64,000 bases of DNA, taken from positions 18,204,471 to 18,268,470 of the forward strand of contig NC_064037.1 of NCBI RefSeq assembly GCF_932526225.1, written 5' to 3'. Within the stretch, counting starts at the first letter, position 1; each line of letters begins with the position of its first letter. The notes under the pieces were generated by a model. It made no database searches, was not told the DNA's origin, and worked only from the letters and a program-made list of their open reading frames with translations. This stretch comes from Nematostella vectensis (taxonomy: Eukaryota; Cnidaria; Anthozoa; Actiniaria; Edwardsiidae). Of the stretch, positions 1 to 9,385 are shown piece by piece. The translations under genes were made by a program, and so were the position numbers.

Positions 1-492
1 CTAGCGCCTCTGCTGCTGGCGACCCGTGGGGAAACGGCGCGGCACGTTATACGGACGCGGGCGATTAGCACATCGAGAGGAGATATGGCCCCTAAGGCCA
101 CTTGCAAAACACACCATATTGGCAAACCTCTGATATTGAGTCGCTGGGCGGCCATAACCCCTAGCGGGCTCACCTTGCTCTTCCTTGTCATTTACATGCT
201 TATCAAGTCCGGTATGCGCGAATGTTCTTTATCCGCTAACATAGCAACAAAGTACGACTAAAAGTCTTTAACTGTGCCCGGAAGCTTTTCCCTTAAATGA
301 CTGCGATTGCGTCGTAACTGGCTGCCTTCACGTCATTCTGTAGCCTTAACGCCTCATATTTATCAAAATCCTCCACCCGCCGGAATCCATAATTCGTAAT
401 CTTGGCGCTGATGGAGCGCACGTCCTGCCCGTTAGCGGAGGCGTCATCTAGAGCTTGAATTCTGGCACGCAATGCCAGGAGATCCTCCGAGA
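1..492 (-). pseudogene. Retroelement Gag-like gene, C-terminal part with degenerate zinc knuckle
   Basis: Minus-strand reading gives a helical segment (starting SEDLLALRARIQALDD, near 492) that stops with TAA around 300. A second open stretch follows in another frame and ends near position 1. That second part holds a zinc-knuckle-like motif, C-F-A-S-G-L-R-G-H-I-S-S-R-C, around 80-120. It fits CX2CX4HX4C except that the second Cys is Ser (AGT instead of TGT), and a basic Arg/Gln-rich tail follows. This arrangement is typical of retroelement Gag proteins, which bind RNA. The frame change and lost Cys indicate decay. A pyrimidine-rich tract ending in AG near 525 suggests this is a downstream exon whose first exon lies at 1080-1175 plus 8751-8927, now split by the Polinton insertion. 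A domesticated host gene is an alternative. The family is not identified. Confidence 0.45.
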
Positions 493-553
493 ATAAAAAG
501 GAAAAAGAGTCGGGAATGAAACTTTTTGTAAAAAAATAAATCTTACTGCTAGC

Positions 554-920
554 TCAGGCCCTCAATGTTATCCGAGCAAACAAAACCCCAGCTCAGGCCC
601 TCAATGTTATCTGAGCGGCTCAGGTACCTAATGTTACCATGAGCAAATGAAATACCCCCTGCTAGCTCGGGCCCTCAATGTTATCCGAGCAAACAAAACC
701 CCAGCTCGGGCCCTCAATGTTATGAGCAGTAACCACCCCAACTCGGGCCCTAAATGTTATCCGAACAAACAAAACACCCTGTTTAGGCCCTCAATGTTAT
801 CTGAGCACCCAACCTTGCTCGGGCCCTCAATGTTATCCGAGCAAAAAAGACACCAAGCTCAGGCCCTAAATGTTATCTGAGCATAAACCCCCTACTCGGG
901 CCCTAAATGTTACCCGAGCG
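554..920. repeat. Array of short hairpin-like repeats in the Gag gene intron
   Basis: About ten imperfect copies of a 26-bp core, GCTCGGGCCCTCAATGTTAT plus CCGAGC, are separated by A-rich spacers of variable length. The two ends of each core are complementary. Some copies have GCTCGG with CCGAGC, and others GCTCAG with CTGAGC, so paired positions change together in several units. The array sits in the probable intron of the Gag-like gene. No coding function is apparent, although a 77-residue ORF crosses it. Confidence 0.75.
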
Positions 921-1175
921 GGAAATAATAACTTAAAAGAAAATTATAACGTGATAACCCAAAAGAAACACTAAACGAATAAATATACCGTGAAATACGG
1001 TGTACAAAAACAAAAGACGAACGAAATAAAATGCGAACCTATAAGCCTAATAAATACAAATGAACTCTAAAGAACCATACTAGTGAACGCCCGGAACATA
1101 AACTGATGGCTTACGAAAGTAAACGCGAAGCGAAACCCAATTGTAGAAGGAGGCAGAACTACATATAATACCATA
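921..1175 (-). other. Continuation of the Gag-like first exon and start of its intron
   Basis: From the Polinton target site leftwards (minus strand) the Gag frame stays open for about 30 codons to roughly 1090. A GTAAG that could be a splice donor lies there. The rest, to 921, is AT-rich and without visible features. Joining this segment to 8751-8927 after removing one copy of the target duplication keeps the frame open across the junction. Confidence 0.4.
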
Positions 1176-1181
1176 AACCTT

Positions 1182-1402
1182 AGTAGTAAGTGTAGTCTGC
1201 ATATAGGGTGGATTCCAGTCCCCCGGCCGCGCGGTCGTGGCGCGTTCTGATTGGTTGTTGAAAATGGCGTGCTGTGATAGGTCGTATTTGATAGGGCGGA
1301 AGTGACGTCACAGGTTGACTTTGGACTTGGGCCCTTGACCTTTGGACTTTAGGGGAAGGGGTGGTGATTGGTGGGATTTGATAGGGCGGAAGTGACGTCA
1401 TA
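1182..1402 (+). repeat. Polinton left terminal inverted repeat
   Basis: Roughly 220 bp matching the right end (8528-8744) in inverted orientation, with a few substitutions and small indels. It contains two GGAAGTGACGTCA blocks (CRE/ATF-type palindrome TGACGTCA) and several ATTGG motifs (inverted CCAAT boxes). It ends shortly before the TATA box of the first ORF, so it probably doubles as promoter DNA. Confidence 0.85.
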
Positions 1403-1437
1403 GGTGAGGGTATTATTATGGGATACCTTAAAAAGAA

Positions 1438-1445
1438 TATATAAG
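1438..1445 (+). promoter_or_regulatory. TATA box of the GRF-finger ORF
   Basis: TATATAAG lies about 45 bp inside the left inverted repeat, downstream of the CRE and CCAAT motifs and about 45 bp upstream of the first ATG pair at 1488. Confidence 0.5.
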
Positions 1446-1487
1446 ATGGAAATTTTGAAGCGAAGAACATTGCTGCTTTGTTTGTTG

Positions 1488-2057
1488 ATGATGAAGTGTT
1501 CTTGTAACGTAGAGGTAAAAAAGTAGGGTCTGCCTTAAAGTGCGGTACTCCTGTGGATTTTTCAAAAGGTCAGATAGGGTATGGCTTTTATTTCAATCAA
1601 GAAGAGGCTGAGGCAGTGAGAGAGGCTGTCGAGGAGGGAGTTAACGTCACCAATTCTGAGCCGCGGTCAGTTTTCCAACGGTCGCGTGTATTTTGCGTGT
1701 GACGTGAGACCTCCAAACAAGAAATGCGACCGGTTCGTGTGGGCGGAGCCTCCGAAGGAAGCAAAGAAGACGAAGGCAGTGCCACTATGGACACCACCCT
1801 CCAAGAAGAAGAAGGGCAAAGGCAAGAAGCTCCCTACAACTTGTGATAGACTTGGGCTTGCTGTGCAAGGCCATTGGAAATCTTACATTCAAGGTTTGTT
1901 GGACTGTCTATCCCCCGTGGATATTTTGAAGATGCTCCAGAAGGGGGAGTTGCCAGGCTTGTTGCGGGGAAGAGAGGAACAAGTTTGGGGTGTGACCAGA
2001 GACATTGCGCGTCAAATTGCAGGGGAAACCCCTTCACCCGTCACCCCTCTTTCTTAA
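1488..2057 (+). pseudogene. GRF-type zinc-finger protein ORF of the Polinton (broken)
   Basis: The reading begins with two ATGs and a C-x-C motif. It meets an early TAG, then resumes with a segment containing CGTPVDF and an acidic helix (about 1540-1660). A one-base shift near 1665 leads to the best conserved part, NGRVYFACDVRPPNKKCDRF followed by VWAE (from about 1683). The C...C...F..W pattern after a GR-Y strand is the signature of GRF zinc ribbons, which bind nucleic acid. A Lys-rich stretch and a helical C-terminal half of about 80 residues follow, ending at TAA 2057. The early stop and frameshift show a pseudogene. The C-terminal domain has no family I recognise. Confidence 0.6.
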
Positions 2058-2158
2058 AGAGAGAAAAAGAGACATTTGCTTGGTTATAAACGTTTTATTA
2101 ATAACCATTTGTATTAAATAACAATTTATAAATTATGTTCTTTTAAAAAAGTGTCCCT

Positions 2159-2535
2159 TTATCTTCTTTGCCCAGTACTAAAGTCTATGGTTCCTGTGTC
2201 CCTGTGTGGGGGTGCCACCATCCAGTCCTCTATACCCCATCCGTCTCGGTAATCAATCTCTCTTGTTGTAGTGGTGGTAGCTCCGGAAACCATATTCTCT
2301 TCGGTAATGGTAATGGTGATTTTTTTATCAAGGGGTGTGGTATTGGTAAAATTTCTCCACGACGTGTGGACAGGTAGCACGTAGACCTTGGTATTGCTGG
2401 TTTCTAAACCATTTAGTGAGGCAACTGTTGTGGAACATTTGTTTGCAGCAGGTCACTGTTACCATTATTGCCCCCTCTTTATCTTGACAGATGAGACATT
2501 CATTGACTTCAATTATTATTTTTTGTATTTTTTAT
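2159..2535 (-). pseudogene. RING-like finger ORF of the Polinton (broken)
   Basis: The minus frame from about 2535 to a TGA at 2328 contains ECLICQ, then about 15 residues later CCKQMFHNSCLTKW, then ATCPHV. This matches the RING layout Cx2C...C...FHxxC...CP. The final Cys is missing and a Lys stands where the central His or Cys is usual. An overlapping frame (2380-2159) then runs open with a Thr-rich tail ending in GWGIEDWM, which reads as the continuation after a one-base shift. No ATG is visible upstream of the first Cys. RING proteins usually act as ubiquitin ligases. The ORF converges tail to tail with the GRF ORF and has its own TATA box at 2596-2603. Confidence 0.5.
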
Positions 2536-2595
2536 TAATGATGTGTAGTTTTTGAGTCTTGGTCTGACTGTGAAGTGGTCCCGGCTCGTCGTCGT

Positions 2596-2603
2596 CTTTT
2601 ATA
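2596..2603 (-). promoter_or_regulatory. TATA box on the minus strand for the RING-like ORF
   Basis: Read on the minus strand this is TATAAAAG within GGTCTATAAAAGACG, about 60 bp upstream of the open frame. Upstream of it (higher coordinates) lie inverted CCAAT and CRE-like motifs. Confidence 0.5.
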
Positions 2604-2619
2604 GACCTTCAAGTAGGTC

Positions 2620-3160
2620 ACGTGTGTCGATGATATCATCGGGAACACTTCTGATTGGCTAAGAGGTGTATTGACCAATCAGAGCCTTGGAAAACGGAAG
2701 ACGTCATACCGCTGATGTCATGGCTTATTTTTTATACCCACCCCTCCCCCTCTCTTTATGCTTTTTTGTTATTAAGGGTTAAAAGTGTTTTTTTAAAATA
2801 AAAAAAATGATAGTCACGGTAACCCTGTGTATCGGAAGACGTCATACCGATGATGTCATGGCTTATTTTTACCCACCCCTCACCTCTCTTTTTGCTTTTT
2901 TGTCAAATGTTATTATAAACAGTATAGAGTGTTTTTAAAAATAAAAATAATGGTCACGGAATCCCTGTGTATCGATGAGATCATCGGGAACGCCCCTGAT
3001 TGGGTCACAAATGTCACAAATCAGCCAGTAATCCAGCCGCGCAACTCTCAGGCCCCTCTCGGTCTTACGCTTTTATGTGTTTTTAGTTCAAAGTTCGTAT
3101 GTTCACAGAAAAAAAGGCAGTATTTAATGAGAAAATATGCGGATTCAAATACGTAAATAC
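2620..3160. repeat. Repeated promoter-like block with CRE and CCAAT motifs
   Basis: Two copies of GAAGACGTCATACCG followed by TGATGTCATGGCTTATTTTT and a C-rich box (about 2697-2760 and 2835-2895) are interleaved with two copies of CGATGA-ATCATCGGGAAC (about 2625 and 2970). Each of these contains ATF/CRE-like half-sites and is near ATTGG motifs. The block lies upstream of the RING-like ORF. It looks like duplicated regulatory DNA rather than coding sequence. Confidence 0.5.
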
Positions 3161-4950
3161 TTACAAGTTCTATAAATTCAGGCGTATATTCCTCACGGTA
3201 AGTAAGAATTTAACGACAGAAATACGTAGTAGTCTAGTTTACTTTATTAATGCCACTTAGCTTGTTGGATTTATACATTTGTTTCTAGAGTTTGCTTTGA
3301 GAATTCGTGGTCTAATCAAACATGTTGAGCATAACACATCCTTTGATATTCTTCGTTCTCTCTATACTTTATTGTCTGCATCTTGCATACTTTCTAATGT
3401 GTTTATTTATTTTTATTCAAATAGTTGTGGAAAATTAGTAAGGTTATAAATGGCATGATAAAAATATTGTTTTGAAATAAAAAAAATAATTAATTGTTTT
3501 CACTTTTATTTAGGTAAAACCAACCAAGGACTACCTAAGGGCCATGATTGATTCTAGAGGCATAATAATAGGAAAATATTAAGATAATATAGTAGGGGAT
3601 TTCTTACTTTTATATTACAGTATAAGGGTAATAGGTTTTTTTAGAGTAAGATACTTGCTTTCAATGATAAATCTGTAAAGAAAACATTTATCTATCAACC
3701 TAAGATAATGAGGAAAGGGGAAATGTTAGGAGAGTGTTGTTGCATTATTGGTAATTTTTTTTATCAAAGATATACTCCCATTTCTTCCTTTTTTCTCTCT
3801 GCTGACTATTTTTGTATGCAATGGATATTATTTGCTGTTTCCCCTCTGCACCCTAAATAAATTAAAATATGTTAGCTTTGAAATAAGACATTTTCATTTA
3901 GCACTACTTTCAGTAATATCAAGGATTTTTTGTTAGAATTTGCTTCCCAAGTAAATTTGTTCTTCTCCATTGCATTTAATTTTGGAGAGCATTAGCATGT
4001 GTGGATCCAGGGTTTTTATAAAACAGCAGGCCACCATGCTAAAGGGTGGGTGCAACAATATGTAATGCATGACTGTAATATCCTTGGTGATGGAGTATTA
4101 CCAGTATGTGATAGACAAAACTTCCATATGGCACCTGAAATGTATAACTGTATCATTATATATATGCTGTTTCATTCATTATTTTTTTCTTTGCAAGGGC
4201 AAAGCTAAATTATATAAAGATAACAACAAACTTGTGTTTTTTCAATAATAAATTTGTAAAGAAAACAGTTTTATATCAATCCTAAAGGTAATAGGGAAAG
4301 GGAAAATACTAGGAAAGTGCTCAGTCAAGTTATTATTGCATTATTGTTATAAATGTTTTAGAATAGAGTAACATTTTTTCAAATAGAGTCACATTTCTCC
4401 CTTTTCTCTACTCCCCATTGACTTTTTGTTTATTTGTATATTTATTCCTCTCTGCCCCCAAAATAAATCAATGAACATGGTTTGGTTTGAAATTAGAAAC
4501 TTTCAGTAATTTAGGATTTGCCTCCATTGCATTCATTTTTTAGTAGCCTGTATGATTGGATCCAAAGTTTCTAAAAATAAGGCCAAAGGGTGGGTGCACC
4601 AATATGTAATGCATGTCAGGAGGTATATTTGTGGAGTTTAATTTCAACACCTTCTGAATAATCAGTTGCAGTACGTGAAAACTACAGTATGGCATCTAAT
4701 TCTTTGGAATACTGTTACATCTTTGATACATTCTTCACAAGGTAAAAGCTTGTTAGAATATTTTGATAAAAACAAGATATAGATAGTGGAGTTAAATAAG
4801 AGGGAAAATAAGAATTGACCATTAGACTCTTGAAAATCATTCTCGTCACCTAAGACACCTAAACTTTGACAGCCTTTTTAACACCAAGGTTTAGTATTTG
4901 TCAAATTTCATACTGCCTATTAAATATTATTAAATGAGTGCTTGCTTGAT
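3160..4950. repeat. AT-rich noncoding segment with a diverged tandem duplication
   Basis: No coding sequence is visible. The stretch 3655-4090 is repeated in diverged form at 4235-4620. Shared landmarks are AATCTGTAAAGAAAACA, TCTCCATTGCATT, a GGATCCA box, and AAAGGGTGGGTGCA followed by CAATATGTAATGCATG. Nothing in it resembles Polinton genes, so it may be host or foreign DNA acquired inside the element. Confidence 0.55.
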
Positions 4951-4954
4951 ACAT

Positions 4955-5275
4955 TTGGAGGGGCCAATGCAACAGACCCATACCGAGGATTTTTCTTGGC
5001 GGGGGGGGGGGGGGGGGGGGTGAGAAATAAAGAAAAAAGTGGACCTTATATTTCCGGGATGGGGGGGGGGTTCTCTAATAAAAATCTGACCGCGCAGTAT
5101 TTCCAGGGGAGGTTTAATGTCGGATTTGGCTACATACCAGAGTGAGTTTTGTCTACAAATAATAGCACGCCTATTGAGAACCAAAAGTGTTCCTTTGGCC
5201 GTTGTGTGTGTGGGTGTGTGTGTGTGTGGGGGGGGGGGGTCGCAGCTCCTAGGTACGGGCCTGTACAATTTATAA
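4955..5275. mobile_element. MITE-like short repeat with poly-G tracts
   Basis: The left edge CAGACCCATACCGAGGATTT and the right edge (minus strand) CAGGCCCGTACCTAGGAGC form imperfect inverted repeats. Inside are runs of G and a TG microsatellite. A related, inverted copy lies at 26555-26885; both contain the TTTGTCTACAAATAATAGCACG-like segment. It is nested within the Polinton. Confidence 0.6.
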
Positions 5276-5477
5276 TGACATGGCAGTAAAAATGACTTTT
5301 TTAATCTCATTAAAAAAAAAATTTTTAACGACACCTAGAACCCCCCAAATTACCCCTATCAGTCAACACAAAAAGGTATCAAATGCTGGCTCCGCCTTTA
5401 GGCAGTGCCTAAATCTATATATTAGAAAAAAGTATTTTTAGCTGACTAGAATTCAAGCTTTTTGATTGGATAAGAGT

Positions 5478-5487
5478 TCTATAAAAG
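5478..5487 (+). promoter_or_regulatory. TATA box of the polymerase gene
   Basis: TCTATAAAAG lies about 50 bp upstream of the ATG at 5536, with an ATTGG (inverted CCAAT) just upstream at about 5464 and a TCAGTTTG initiator-like site near 5509. The layout is that of a compact Pol II promoter. Confidence 0.55.
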
Positions 5488-5535
5488 AGGTGGCATTTTC
5501 ACTCGCATTTCAGTTTGTTCTTGACGAACTTCGCA

Positions 5536-7430
5536 ATGGCTTATGATGATGGTAATGATGAGTGGCTTACCCAGTTGTTAGAAGTGTTACCTGATCCCGA
5601 AGAAGGAGAAGAAGAAGAGAGTGAACGACCTCCTCCTGATTTTTTTCACGATGATCTCGCTGAGTCGGACTTACCTCAATTTAGTTCCTTTGACGAATTT
5701 TTTTTACTATTATTGCACCCCAGAGGGGGGGGGGGGTGAGGAGATTTCGTTTGAAGATCCTTTTTTGAACGAACCTGGGCCTTCCGGGTTGCAACAACAA
5801 CAACAAGAAGGTCGTGGGAAGAAACGCTCTCATGATAGTGATGATAAGGAGGAGAAGGACGATGTTACGTATGATTTACGTAGTGACTACTCGACATTCT
5901 ACCAAAATGCGTACTGACTGTACCGATTACGAACTGTCGGTCGATCTACCTACTCGTTGTACTATCAAGGAAGCTTTGGAGGATGTGGAGCGGGTGTTAG
6001 ATCGCGTCCTCGACGATACGCTACGCAGTGTGCAAAAGCACGATTAAGCGCGCATTACTCCCGATGCCCCTGCTCTCAAGAACCCCATTGCGTTACCGTT
6101 TATGCGCCGTCATCAACTTACCCCTCAGTGCATTATGGGAGTCGTTGAGACCGTGGTGCAATCGAACGAACAGTTTGTGTTGCAAGGTAATTTCCATCTC
6201 CATGTCGTACGCACGCACATGCCTTTTGTGGCTGGGAAACGGACAAGGTCTAAGAAGAATCCAACTATCTTGGATACGGGTGATTTAGATACATGGCTTA
6301 AGGGAAAAAGGAGCATCACTCGCGTTAGGAATCACGACGAACTGTGCGCGGCGCGAGTACTCGTGATCGGAATGGCTCATCTTACTAAGGATCCTGACTA
6401 TGTAACGTGGTGTCGAGGGAACACGCGAACACGTGATCTATTCTGGAAACTTACCTGCTCCCGAGTACAGGCTCTACCTCTACTACGCCAAGGAACATTT
6501 CGATTATATCAATAGCATGCCGGGGATGCTCGGTCGCTGTTATTATTGTACTAGCTGTCAAAGGGGTACGATCGAAAAAATCACAAGTGTAACAACCTGT
6601 GCTATGGGTGCGGTGAGCAAGAGTGTTCCCCCTTGGTACCACCCGCCAAACAAGACCATCGTTGGGAGTGGCAGTATTGTGACGAGTGTCACAGGTACTT
6701 TCACACGCAGACGTGTTTCGAGAACCACCGACGTGTCTCGAGGCTTGGTTGTATTGCCAACGGTACCACAAGTGCGAGACGTGTGGTAAACGCGTCGATA
6801 TGATGGATCGAAAGGAAGGAGAAGAGCATGTGTGTGAAGAGTACAAGTGCTCCGTGTGCAAGGAAGTGGTCCCACCCGATCATTTGTGTTACGTGACGGT
6901 GGATGCTTTACCGAAGAAGAAGAATAGCACTGACGACGATGACGATTCGATGCGATTGATCATATTTGATTTCGAGGCCATGCCTCTGGAAGCCAAGCAT
7001 ACTGTGAATTTTGTCGGGGTGCAAAAACTGTGTGAGACCTGCAAGGGGTGGTCTATGGATCGCCTGGAGTGCGAGACGTGTGGACTTCGCAAACGCAGTT
7101 TTACCACGGTACAAGCGTTTTGCGACGGGCTGTTCGATGGGAGTAATGCTGGCTACACGTGTTTGGCTCACAATTTCAAAGGTTACGATTCCTATTTCAT
7201 CCTCGAATACCTTTTTACGAATGGGGATTTTCACCGGAGGAAAGGTGATGTACCTGAACATCAAGTCGTTGCGGATCGACATGAAGTGCACCCTGAACTT
7301 TCTGCAGATGCCTTTGAGCAAGCTCCCCAAAGTTTTTGGGTTTGATCACGTGACCCAAAAGTGAACGTTTCCTCATTTTTCAACACCCCTGAGCACCAAG
7401 ACTACGTGGGTCCCATGCCCGACTTGAGCC
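5536..7430 (+). pseudogene. Protein-primed DNA polymerase B, N-terminal and exonuclease part (broken, truncated)
   Basis: The ATG at 5536 (MAYDDGNDEW) starts an acidic N-terminal region. A frameshift occurs in the poly-G tract at about 5726-5737 and others near 5900, 6450, 6690, 7250 and 7370; an in-frame TAA lies at 6045. Recognisable parts, in order: KGKRSITRVRNHDELCAARV (near 6301), typical of Polinton polymerases; a Cys-rich region with several CxxC pairs (6530-6870); Exo I IIFDFEA (6960); Exo II AHNFKGYDSYF (7168); a segment containing LNFLQMPLSKLPKVFGFD (about 7290); and FFNTPEHQDYVGPMPD (near 7376). The sequence then ends before any palm motif, so the catalytic polymerase half has been deleted. 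Intact family members copy the element from a protein-primed end; this copy cannot. Confidence 0.85.
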
Positions 7431-7538
7431 AGACATCAAATCACCACCGCAAGACCAACACCCTGGAAAAACCACCCCCTGGGAACCTTTTTAAAAAAGA
7501 CCATGTGTTGTGATGTGCAACATTCTCTCTTTAATAAC

Positions 7539-7544
7539 AATAAA
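7539..7544 (+). terminator. Poly(A) signal after the polymerase remnant
   Basis: AATAAA in a T/A-rich context, about 110 bp after the last recognisable polymerase residues and before the next ORF. Confidence 0.4.
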
Positions 7545-7659
7545 ATGTTTTACAAAAAATAACGTGCTGCTTGTTTTTTTTTTACACAGTAGTCTCAAAA
7601 TGGTGTGAAGGTGTACTATACAATCTTTGTTTCTCCTTTAGCCACTTGGCAAATACATA

Positions 7660-8037
7660 GACTTCGGCTCTACTTCGCACCTACTACGACTACGACTACG
7701 TGAGTGACGAAAGCGAAGATTGGGTTCCTTTTGATCATGCTGGTCGTCGAAACATCATCAACAACAACAACAACAACTACGAGAGTGACAATAGCGATAC
7801 GAACATGATCTCCGACCTCGATGATGATGACGATGATGAAAGCGGTGAAGAAGAAGAAGAAGAAGAAGTCAATCGAGACGCCCCCACACCAACCTCCCCT
7901 CATCATCCTCAACTCAACCCTCCTCCAACCCAACCCCTAGAACGGTCTCTCGATGATTGCTACAGAGTCCTAATAAGAGCTCTAGAACAAGCACTCCCAC
8001 TGGTAAATAGCAACCCCCTCTCGGTCAACATCTCCTG
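7660..8037 (+). CDS. Acidic low-complexity ORF of the Polinton
   Basis: The frame is open from about 7640 and contains a DYDY/SDESEDW segment, a run of Asn (near 7755), long Asp and Glu runs (7820-7870), a Pro-rich stretch, then a helical end ERSLDDCYRVLIRALEQALP before TGA at 8037. No ATG is present near the beginning; a spliced or non-ATG start is possible. The function is not recognised. Acidic then Pro-rich composition recalls viral accessory or virion proteins, but that is only composition. A one-base shift near the end would link it to the next ORF at 8053. Confidence 0.4.
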
Positions 8038-8052
8038 AACGTCATTCGAAGA

Positions 8053-8424
8053 ATGAACCTACGACGACTGAACGACATGCAAACGGGGTCACTGGCGCCA
8101 CGCGTCTTTGCTTCTCTACAATCCTTTGCCTACTTCCGGTACATGTTGCGGTACAGGGAAGAACTATACACTTTTGTACAAGCCGCTGAAGCCGAGAATA
8201 ACAGGAGTAGCTTATCGCAACCACCCCCCTCCAAAAATCAGACTACTGCTTCTATCACTACCACCAGCACCACAGGTAACCCGACACTACCCCAAGAACA
8301 GTCTGCTACCACAGGTAACCCAACACCTTCACCAAGCCATAATGACCTAAGGCTAATCATCCATCTAATCAGCGAACTCGAAGTACCTGCCATTGACTTT
8401 TCGAACATTCTATGGGAACGCTAA
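8053..8424 (+). CDS. Hypothetical Polinton ORF, helical then Ser/Thr/Pro-rich
   Basis: A 123-codon ORF from ATG at 8053 to TAA at 8424. Residues 1-55 look helical with aromatic residues (SLQSFAYFRYMLRYREELYT), the middle is a Thr/Ser/Pro-rich linker, and the end is a short hydrophobic helix. It starts 15 bp after the acidic ORF stops and in another frame. The upstream frame is also open, so the two may be one gene broken by a frameshift. It ends about 100 bp before the right inverted repeat. No family recognised. Confidence 0.4.
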   Translation: MNLRRLNDMQTGSLAPRVFASLQSFAYFRYMLRYREELYTFVQAAEAENNRSSLSQPPPSKNQTTASITTTSTTGNPTLPQEQSATTGNPTPSPSHNDLRLIIHLISELEVPAIDFSNILWER

Positions 8425-8527
8425 GAACACTAAAATGGATACTTGATAAATATCGTTCTTTTTATGGACCCTTGTATCCATGTTGTTTCTTTTAATAGAT
8501 TTTACTCTAAATATGGTGTGGACTGTT

Positions 8528-8744
8528 TACGTCACTTCCGCCCTATCAAATCCCACCAATCACCACCCCTCCCCCTAAAGTCCAAAGGTCAAGGGACCAA
8601 GTCCAAAGCCCACCTGTGACGTCACTTCCGCCCTATCAAATCCGACCAATCACAGCACGCCATTTTCAACAACCAATCAGAACGCGCCACGACCGCGCGG
8701 CCGGGGACTGGAATCCACCCTATATGCAGACTACACTTACTACT
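8528..8744 (-). repeat. Polinton right terminal inverted repeat
   Basis: Inverted copy of 1182-1402 with the same GTGACGTCACTTCC blocks and CCAAT motifs. It ends ...CTTACTACT immediately before the target duplication AACCTT. Confidence 0.85.
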
Positions 8745-8750
8745 AACCTT

Positions 8751-8927
8751 CCTAGTAGAATGATAATATACCTTATTATCCGCCGGAACCACGGGGTCAA
8801 CTCCATCAGCCGCTGGAACTACGACTGGTGCAACTACAGCAGGAAGCTCAGGAGCCGCGAGCGGTAGACCGCCTTGAGCCGCTAGTGCAGCGAGTTCCCC
8901 CTCGGCCGGAGCAATAGGAACTGCCAT
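8751..8927 (-). pseudogene. Gag-like gene, N-terminal exon interrupted by the Polinton
   Basis: The ATG at 8927 (minus) opens an Ala/Pro/Val-rich N-terminus (MAVPIAPAEGELAALAAQGG...) running to the Polinton target site. Beyond the insertion the same frame continues at 1175 with VYGIIC and onwards to about 1090. The element therefore landed inside an exon. The downstream exon is 1-492. A low-complexity Ala/Pro start followed by a zinc knuckle fits a Gag protein. The region upstream (8930-9380) has no further coding sequence that I can support and may be the untranslated leader. Confidence 0.45.
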
Positions 8928-9385
8928 TTCAATAGATTATAACTTGGATATACTTTAAGGTCCTGCAAAAACTGAAACAAACGTAAAGTAAGCAAAAGAA
9001 ATAGAATACAACAACTACAGGCGAAGGGTAAACAAGCGACACCTACAAATAGCCAAGAAACGTAGCGCTGCTAAAATCTACACGAAACCTAAACAACAAC
9101 CGCAGGAGAGGACTGCCAGCTGGACTGTAAGACTTGCGTACATGAGAAACGCAAGCAAAATATATACTGAGGCGACGTAGCGAAAACAACCGAGAGAAAC
9201 GAAAATTCTGCATGACTTACCGAGCTTCGAGGATACATCTGAAAGCCTTGAGACTTTGAGATAAATTTCTTAAATAGGCCCTTACTCGCCAAATACCTAC
9301 ATACCATACCCCGGAATGTCTCTAGGGAGTTTGGTGTAAACTCACTCACGCACGGTTGTGTTTCGCGACATATCCTTTAATGAAA

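Larger units (their letters stand above)
1182..8744. mobile_element. Polinton/Maverick (adintovirus-like) element, internally deleted
   Basis: This 7,563-bp element starts AGTAGTAAGTGTAGTCTGC and ends with the reverse complement. It is flanked by the direct repeat AACCTT (1176-1181 and 8745-8750). Terminal AG...CT, inverted repeats of hundreds of bases and a 6-bp target duplication are hallmarks of Polinton/Maverick elements. The content agrees: the N-terminal and exonuclease regions of a protein-primed family B DNA polymerase, a GRF-type zinc-finger ORF and a RING-like ORF. Full Polintons are about 15-20 kb and carry integrase, ATPase, protease and capsid genes, none of which I can find. The polymerase palm and thumb are also missing. 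The copy is therefore non-autonomous and decayed, but its ends are intact and match closely. Confidence 0.88.

Noticed and set aside
554-920. Possible CRISPR-like array
   Set aside because: Units are imperfect, spacers are short and similar in composition, and the setting is an animal retroelement intron with no cas genes.
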